Origin: Sinorhizobium fredii USDA 205
GTDB lineage: Bacteria; Pseudomonadota; Alphaproteobacteria; Rhizobiales; Rhizobiaceae
DNA: 64,000 nucleotides
Reading direction: 5' to 3'
Assembly (NCBI RefSeq): GCF_001461695.1
Contig: NZ_AUTC01000157.1
Location: forward strand, 62,001-126,000
Shown here: positions 59,816 through 64,000 of the stretch, piece after piece
Position numbering within the stretch: the first letter of the stretch is position 1
How the letters are laid out: the number at the start of each line of letters is the position of its first letter
Program-made: the position numbers and the translations under genes
The notes under the pieces: generated by a model
Told to the model about the DNA's origin: nothing
Databases searched by the model: none
What the model saw: the letters and a program-made list of their open reading frames with translations, nothing else

Positions 59816-60118
59816 CTAGCAGTTCAGCCTTTGGGCTCCCGCCCAAAATCCTTTCGGAGTTCGTCCTTCGCCCTTTCGAGGACGCGCCGCTGTTCGTCGC
59901 CCAACCCCCGATCCGGCCCTGTTGATATAGAAGGTCAACATGGACATGGCGGATCGGAATGCACTCGTTTTTCGTCGGTCGCTCGCTTCAGCCGACCGTT
60001 TCAGCGAATGCGCAATCTTCCGCAGATCGTCCGAGGCAAAAACACCAGGCTCGATGTCCAGCGCGTTGCTATGCGCCGTCACCTCTTGCGACCATTTCGT
60101 CGTCTTTTTACTACGCAT
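59816..60118 (-). CDS. DUF3175 protein with 3' frameshift
   Basis: 100 aa as read, from MRSKKTTKWSQEVTAHSNAL. DUF3175 signature (EPGVFASDDLRKIAHSLKRS, AMSMLTFYINRAG) is clear. After INRAG the frame continues as GVGRRTAARPRKGE, unlike the family. The adjacent frame reads GLGDEQRRVLERAKDELRKD and ends FGREPKG at 59824, which is the expected C terminus. One extra G in a G5 run near 59908 explains this. Either a recent mutation or a homopolymer sequencing error. Confidence 0.8.
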   Translation of the reverse strand: MRSKKTTKWSQEVTAHSNALDIEPGVFASDDLRKIAHSLKRSAEASDRRKTSAFRSAMSMLTFYINRAGSGVGRRTAARPRKGEGRTPKGFWAGAQRLNC

Positions 60119-60141
60119 GCCCATCGAGCCCAACGGGCTGC

Positions 60142-60357
60142 TCAGCGCAGCCACACCGGCAACTCGGAAGCCTGCCGAAATTCACGCGCCCGGTCCTTCC
60201 AGCCGAGCTTTTCCCAGGCGAATTGCTGCGCGGCGATCCTTGCCGTTTCCTTCGTGGGATAAAAATCAGGCAACACATAATCCTTGTCGCCGCAGCAGAG
60301 CAGCGCTCTGCCGCTCTTCAGATCGAAATGAAGCTCAAGGCATTCCTCTGCATGCAT
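60142..60357 (-). CDS. Hypothetical small protein, EcfG-promoter linked
   Basis: 71 aa from MHAEECLELHFDLKSGRALL with GGGAGGG at about five bases; the ATG at 60375 has no site. Soluble, with a CC pair in ALLCCGDKDYVLPDFYPTKE and a helical end AAQQFAWEKLGWKDRAREFR. Not recognised. A perfect EcfG promoter lies upstream (60386-60410), so it is probably a stress-induced protein. Confidence 0.7.
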   Translation of the reverse strand: MHAEECLELHFDLKSGRALLCCGDKDYVLPDFYPTKETARIAAQQFAWEKLGWKDRAREFRQASELPVWLR

Positions 60358-60385
60358 CGCATCCCTCCCAAACATGATTCATGGT

Positions 60386-60410
60386 AACGGCCCTTGCGAG
60401 AGGAAGTTCC
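60386..60410 (-). promoter_or_regulatory. EcfG-type promoter upstream of the 60142-60357 gene
   Basis: Minus strand GGAAC (60410-60406), 16 bases, then CGTT (60389-60386), an exact consensus. It is 29 bp from the ATG at 60357. Confidence 0.77.
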
Positions 60411-60472
60411 AATCCGTCGTGAAAAGAAGTGCAACCAAATCCGCATCGCCCGCCCTTTCGCAGCACACCATG

Positions 60473-60497
60473 GGAACAACGGAGGGTGCTCGGAGTT
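60473..60497 (+). promoter_or_regulatory. Probable EcfG-type promoter of the 60522 gene
   Basis: GGAAC (60473-60477), 16 bases, then AGTT (60494-60497). One base off CGTT, like the treZ site, with the ATG 25 bp downstream. Confidence 0.58.
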
Positions 60498-60521
60498 TAG
60501 GGCGCTTATGGGAGACCAGCC

Positions 60522-60836
60522 ATGAGCAAGCAGGGAAAAGTGCGATCATCGACCGTGGCACCGCCTGATGTCGACGAGCCGACCGATGCATTGGGACGCC
60601 ACACGCGGAAGACTGAAAGCCCTGTGCGGCAGCAGATCAACGCCATGCGAGAACGCATCGCCGAGCTCGAGGCCGAGATCGATGCCATTGCGACCGAGGC
60701 GCATACCGCGATCGGCACACTGCCCGGCGCCGACCGCATCGAAACGGCAAAGGATGTGGTGGCCGAGAAGCGGGAGAAAATTCAAAGGCTGAGGACGCAC
60801 TTGGAGGAGATCGAAAAGCTGGCTTCGACCGGCTAG
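60522..60836 (+). CDS. Coiled-coil hypothetical protein
   Basis: 104 aa. A basic N-terminal part (MSKQGKVRSSTVAPPDVDEP) precedes a long helical coiled coil (INAMRERIAELEAEIDAIAT, KDVVAEKREKIQRLRTHLEE). No named domain. A GGGAGA site precedes the ATG and the EcfG-like promoter at 60473 suggests stress induction. It may be a DNA- or envelope-associated stress protein, but this is not shown. Confidence 0.72.
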   Translation: MSKQGKVRSSTVAPPDVDEPTDALGRHTRKTESPVRQQINAMRERIAELEAEIDAIATEAHTAIGTLPGADRIETAKDVVAEKREKIQRLRTHLEEIEKLASTG

Positions 60837-60856
60837 CCCCAATCGCGCCGAGGGCG

Positions 60857-61036
60857 TTAGAAGACGATCATCCAGACTCCACGCCAGAAGAGCGAATTCG
60901 GATCGTCGAGGTCTTCGCGCTCATCAGCCCTATTGGGCGATTGGTCTCTTGCGCGCCGCGGCCGAGCCTCTGACTGCAGCATGCGCCGTTCTTCGACTTC
61001 CTCCTCAGTGACCGGCTTTCTGATGATCAGCATCAT
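60857..61036 (-). CDS. Small hypothetical protein
   Basis: 59 aa from MMLIIRKPVTEEEVEERRML. The ATG at 61036 has AGGAAGG at five bases; a later ATG is also possible. Charged, disordered middle (EARPRRARDQSPNRADERED) and a hydrophobic C terminus (SLFWRGVWMIVF). No family known. It lies between the coiled-coil gene and the next small gene, in the stress island. Confidence 0.6.
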   Translation of the reverse strand: MMLIIRKPVTEEEVEERRMLQSEARPRRARDQSPNRADEREDLDDPNSLFWRGVWMIVF

Positions 61037-61100
61037 GAAAACCTTCCTGTAGGCCAAGGGGGACCGTGGCCGAAAAAGGTTCCATCGAGGGGTCGCGGGA

Positions 61101-61364
61101 TCAGTCGCGGTCGATCAACTTGAAAAAGCGGCTGACTTTTCCCTCGGCCGTTTTGTCCTGGTAGAGGAAGGCCAGCTTGCTGTCATCGAATATCTTGAAG
61201 AAATCCCCCCAGGAGATTTCCTCCAGCCTTTGCTCTGGCTTGCCGAAATCGATGCGCAGCAAACCTCCGTCGGCGGCGCCCTTGACGCGCGCCGGGTGGC
61301 CATCGCGGGCCTCAGCCCATTTGCGGATCGTGTCGTGATCGGTCGTGGTCTTCGAAGCGCTCAC
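61101..61364 (-). CDS. Small conserved-looking soluble protein
   Basis: 87 aa if started at the GTG at 61364 (VSASKTTTDHDTIRKWAEAR), with AGGAGG just upstream. Soluble, alpha-beta composition (GGLLRIDFGKPEQRLEEISW, FFKIFDDSKLAFLYQDKTAE). Similar short proteins occur in rhizobia and are sometimes mislabelled as branching enzymes; it has no catalytic domain. Function unknown. Confidence 0.68.
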   Translation of the reverse strand: MSASKTTTDHDTIRKWAEARDGHPARVKGAADGGLLRIDFGKPEQRLEEISWGDFFKIFDDSKLAFLYQDKTAEGKVSRFFKLIDRD

Positions 61365-61475
61365 CGGGACCTCCTTCAGCTTTTGTCGTCTTCGCCCGCG
61401 AAGGCTGGAACAAAACACGTCTTCGCCCGGCGCTTGCCGACTCTAATCAGCCGCTTGAAGGATTGTTCCGCTGTA

Positions 61476-62747
61476 TCAGTATCCGGTGCGGACGTTCGCG
61501 GCCCTCTGGTCTTCCTGGTGCTCCGCCTCCCAGCCGAACACGCTGCGCCCGCCAAGGCGGGCCGAATCCCTGAATTCGTCTGCAACGATTTCCTTGAGGT
61601 CCGGACCGGTGACGTAGCGCTCCAGACGACGCGACTGCTCGTCGAGCCGCCTCAAGGCAGCCAGTTCTTCCTCTCGCCCGAGCCGCCCTTTCTGCACCGC
61701 CGATTTCATCACATTGATCGTCTCGTCATAGACCTTGAGCGGCACCGGAAAGGGGTGGCGGTCCTTGCCGCCATGGGCCAGCGAAAAGCGCGCCGGATCG
61801 GAAAAGCGGCAAGGGGTGCCGTGCACCACCTCGGCGACCATGGCGAGCGCCTTGACGGTGCGCGCCCCGACGCCCGGGACGAGCAGCAGTTCCTCGAAAT
61901 CCTTCGGCCCCCGATCGGCGGCGGCGGCAAAATTGCCGTGCAGCCGCCGCATGTTCACGTCGCTTTCGCGCACATCGTGATGGGCCGGCATGACGAGGTG
62001 CGGCAGCATCGGTTGGACCGGAGCCGCCGGGGCGCCCCCAGTTTCGATCACCGCCAACTCGCGCACCAGCCCATCGGGACCCAATGCGCTCAGAAGATCG
62101 AGCTGGCTTGCCCGCGAGCGAGCCGCGCGCCGGTCGGCAAGATTGATGATCTCGCCCTGACCCCGCCCCTCGATCGCCGCATGCGGCGAATTGACGAAGC
62201 TTTCCAGACCCTCGGAAAGCCAATGATAACGTCTCGCCTGCCGCCGGTCGCCGTTCATGCCCTGCTGGACGACGACCCACTTCGCATCGCCGGAGACGAT
62301 GAAGCCGTGGAGATAAAGGTCGAAGCCGTCCTGAACGGCGGCACTGTCGACTTTGGCGACGAGGCGGCTCGCTTCGGCAAGCCTCGCGCCGTCGAAACCG
62401 ATGCGGTCGCCGATCGACACAAGTTCGCCCGGCGTCTTGCGGGAGTGCTGGCCACGGCCGCCGCAGACGTGAATGCCGAGTTCGCCCGAAAGCGGCGTGA
62501 GGCCGCGCTTCAAGGCGCCGATCACGCTGGTGGTGATCCCCGACGAATGCCAGTCCATGCCCATGACCGCGCCGAAGGACTGGAACCAGAACGGGTGGGC
62601 AAGCCGCCTCAGGAATTCGTCGCGTCCGTAATGGTGGACGATAGCCTCGGTGATCAGCGTGCCGAGGCGTGTCATGCGGTCGCCGAGCCATCTCGGAACC
62701 CGTCCGCCATGCAGCGGTAGATCCGCATTGCCTGCTCGTTGCGCCAT
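61476..62747 (-). CDS. DUF763 domain protein with helix-hairpin-helix motif
   Basis: 423 aa. DUF763 features (MAQRAGNADLPLHGGRVPRW; WFQSFGAVMGMDWHSSGITT; CGGRGQHSRKTPGEL). The C-terminal half has a helix-hairpin-helix motif, ELLLVPGVGARTVKALAMVA, which binds DNA or RNA. The family is common in archaea and some bacteria and is not biochemically defined. It is divergent from a DNA glycosylase, suggesting a nucleic-acid role. Confidence 0.9.
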   Translation of the reverse strand: MAQRAGNADLPLHGGRVPRWLGDRMTRLGTLITEAIVHHYGRDEFLRRLAHPFWFQSFGAVMGMDWHSSGITTSVIGALKRGLTPLSGELGIHVCGGRGQHSRKTPGELVSIGDRIGFDGARLAEASRLVAKVDSAAVQDGFDLYLHGFIVSGDAKWVVVQQGMNGDRRQARRYHWLSEGLESFVNSPHAAIEGRGQGEIINLADRRAARSRASQLDLLSALGPDGLVRELAVIETGGAPAAPVQPMLPHLVMPAHHDVRESDVNMRRLHGNFAAAADRGPKDFEELLLVPGVGARTVKALAMVAEVVHGTPCRFSDPARFSLAHGGKDRHPFPVPLKVYDETINVMKSAVQKGRLGREEELAALRRLDEQSRRLERYVTGPDLKEIVADEFRDSARLGGRSVFGWEAEHQEDQRAANVRTGY

Positions 62748-62897
62748 TGTCTTCGGTCCTTCTTCTACAGTCTCGACGGCAGACTACATGCTTCAGATGT
62801 TCGCGGAAAGTTCTCAGTGGCTGCGCAAGGAATCCCGGGTACAACACTGGCGAGCGTAAGGTATGAGCCTATATCACCGACCGAGGAGTTCCGCCGA

Positions 62898-63446
62898 TTG
62901 AATTGGGATGACAGCTTCTTTGCTCGTGACGCCGTCGCGGTCGCGGCGGACCTGATCGGTGCCGAATTCGCCGTTTCCGGCGTCGGCGGCATCATCATTG
63001 AGACGGAAGCCTATCTTCCCGACGATGCGGCCTCCCACAGTTTCGCCGGTGCGACCAACCGCAATCGCTCGATGTTCGGCCCGCCGGGCCATGCCTATGT
63101 CTATCTGTCCTACGGCCTTCACTGGTGCCTGAATTTCGTCTGCCTGCCCGGCAGCGCCGTGCTCATCCGCGCGATCGAGCCGAGATGGGGGCTGGAGACG
63201 ATGCAGGAGCGGCGCGGCGTTTCGCAGGACCGACTGCTTTGTTCCGGCCCGGGCCGGGTCGGTCAGGCCTTGGCGATCGGCAAAGCAGAAGACGGCCTGC
63301 CCCTCGGTCGTGAACCCTTTCGACTGAGCCCGCCGGCCAAACGGCTGCCGCTTTCCTCCGGCTTCCGCGTCGGGATTTCCAAGGCTGTCGAGCACCCATG
63401 GCGCTTCGGGCTGAAGAATTCGCCCTTCCTCAGCCGCAAGTTCTAG
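62898..63446 (+). CDS. 3-methyladenine DNA glycosylase (AAG/MPG family)
   Basis: At least 182 aa from a TTG at 62898 (LNWDDSFFARDAVAVAADLI) with GAGGAG eight bases upstream. The AAG core is clear: IIIETEAYLPDDAASHSFAG, NRNRSMFGPPGHAYVYLSYG, and the C-terminal CSGPGRVGQALAI. Removes alkylated purines. An in-frame ATG is missing; an ATG with TAAGGT before it at 62863 is out of frame by one base, so a one-base deletion near 62870 may have removed the native start (homologous N termini read PTEEFRRL...). Confidence 0.9.
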   Translation: MNWDDSFFARDAVAVAADLIGAEFAVSGVGGIIIETEAYLPDDAASHSFAGATNRNRSMFGPPGHAYVYLSYGLHWCLNFVCLPGSAVLIRAIEPRWGLETMQERRGVSQDRLLCSGPGRVGQALAIGKAEDGLPLGREPFRLSPPAKRLPLSSGFRVGISKAVEHPWRFGLKNSPFLSRKF

Positions 63447-63454
63447 CGTCAGGA

Positions 63455-64000
63455 TCAACTGCTTCGCCGCGGCTCGATCTGCTCATAGGTACATTGGCGT
63501 GGATCCTTGTCCGGACGCCAGCGCATCAGTTTCGTGCCATGGCGAAAGCGACGGCTGCTGACCTGATCAAACCTCACCTCGACCACCAGCTCCGGACGGA
63601 CCGGTTCCCATTTGGCGCTGCGCTCCGTGCTCCAGCGGCTCGGACCGCCGGGTGCCTTGCCGGTGAAGCCGGGCGGCTCCCGCAATGCCTCAAGCCGACG
63701 CGTCAACGTGGGCCGTTCCTTGTCGGAAATTGTGGCGGTGAAGCCCACATGATTGAGCGTCCCGTCCGTGCCGTAAAGGCCAAGCAGGAGGGAGCCGACC
63801 TCGACGCTGCCGCTCTCGTAACGGAAGCCACCTACGACACAATCAGCCGTCTTCAGACGTTTGACCTTCACCATCGCGCGCTCGCCGCATTCGTAGGGCC
63901 TATCGCGCCGCTTGGCGACAACCCCATCGGTGGCGCCCGCTTCCCAAGAGGTGAGCCAGTGCTCGGCCTCCTGCCGGTCGAGCGTGAAGGACGAAAGCTC
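63455..64000 (-). CDS. ATP-dependent DNA ligase, 3' part (5' end outside window)
   Basis: 182 codons visible, with the upstream half missing at the right edge. The reverse strand reads DGVVAKRRDRPYECGERAMV then KVKR, the nucleotidyltransferase motif IV/V region of ATP-dependent ligases. The C-terminal OB fold follows (GGFRYESGSVEVGSLLLGLY, VEVRFDQVSSRRFRHGTKLM). It is like the ligase half of LigD or LigC. It joins DNA ends in repair, and it is convergent with the 3-methyladenine glycosylase gene. Confidence 0.91.
   Translation of the reverse strand, partial: ELSSFTLDRQEAEHWLTSWEAGATDGVVAKRRDRPYECGERAMVKVKRLKTADCVVGGFRYESGSVEVGSLLLGLYGTDGTLNHVGFTATISDKERPTLTRRLEALREPPGFTGKAPGGPSRWSTERSAKWEPVRPELVVEVRFDQVSSRRFRHGTKLMRWRPDKDPRQCTYEQIEPRRSS

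Noticed and set aside
61365..61475. EcfG-type promoter before the 61101-61364 gene
   Set aside because: GGAAC is followed at 16 bases by GATT, which departs too far from the CGTT -10.

Overview
The window is GC-rich, densely coded DNA from a fast-growing rhizobium. Gene content, RIME-like palindromic repeats, a RirA-type iron box, EcfG-type stress promoters and a FixK/FNR box all fit Sinorhizobium (Ensifer) or a close relative. The catabolic and transport content suggests a chromid or megaplasmid, but this is inference. No rRNA, tRNA, CRISPR array, transposase or phage gene was seen.

Layout. (1) 1-6.8 kb, minus strand: leucine/isovalerate degradation operon ivd-mccB-ridA-like-mccA-hmgL-enoyl-CoA hydratase (last gene cut by the window edge). 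(2) 7.1-7.6 kb: two small proteins. (3) 7.7-16.8 kb: sugar locus with class II aldolase, FGGY kinase, ketose 3-epimerase, a CUT2 ABC importer and a divergent LacI regulator with a visible operator. (4) 16.8-20.5 kb: Lrp regulator coupled to a LysE exporter, a PraR-like XRE regulator, an orphan TfuA-like protein and a PaaX-family regulator. (5) 20.5-24.4 kb: Lrp-type (BkdR-like) regulator divergent from a fused E1 alpha/beta and an E2 of a branched-chain 2-oxoacid dehydrogenase. This complex would feed the leucine operon in (1). (6) 24.6-33.7 kb: nitrate assimilation. NasT/NasS sensors are followed by a sigma-54 promoter, a structured leader, a relic of NrtD, then nirB-nirD-nasA-cysG. (7) 33.7-38.7 kb: Nudix hydrolase, alcohol dehydrogenase, two frameshifted genes flanking a perfect FixK/FNR box, then a slipin/NfeD pair. 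(8) 39.0-46.1 kb: fructoside operon with LacI regulator, CUT1 importer and intracellular GH32 hydrolase. (9) 46.1-51.2 kb: siderophore-type ABC importer with two tandem binding proteins, divergent from a methyltransferase across an iron-responsive box. (10) 51.4-61.4 kb: stress island of small, membrane and CBS proteins, glgX/treZ and UdgX, with several promoters matching the EcfG/RpoE2 general stress consensus. (11) 61.4-64 kb: DUF763 protein, 3-methyladenine DNA glycosylase and an ATP-dependent DNA ligase (cut by the edge).

Four places look like single-base frameshifts (about 35.70, 36.27, 59.91 and 62.87 kb), all in small accessory genes. They may be real decay or sequence error.
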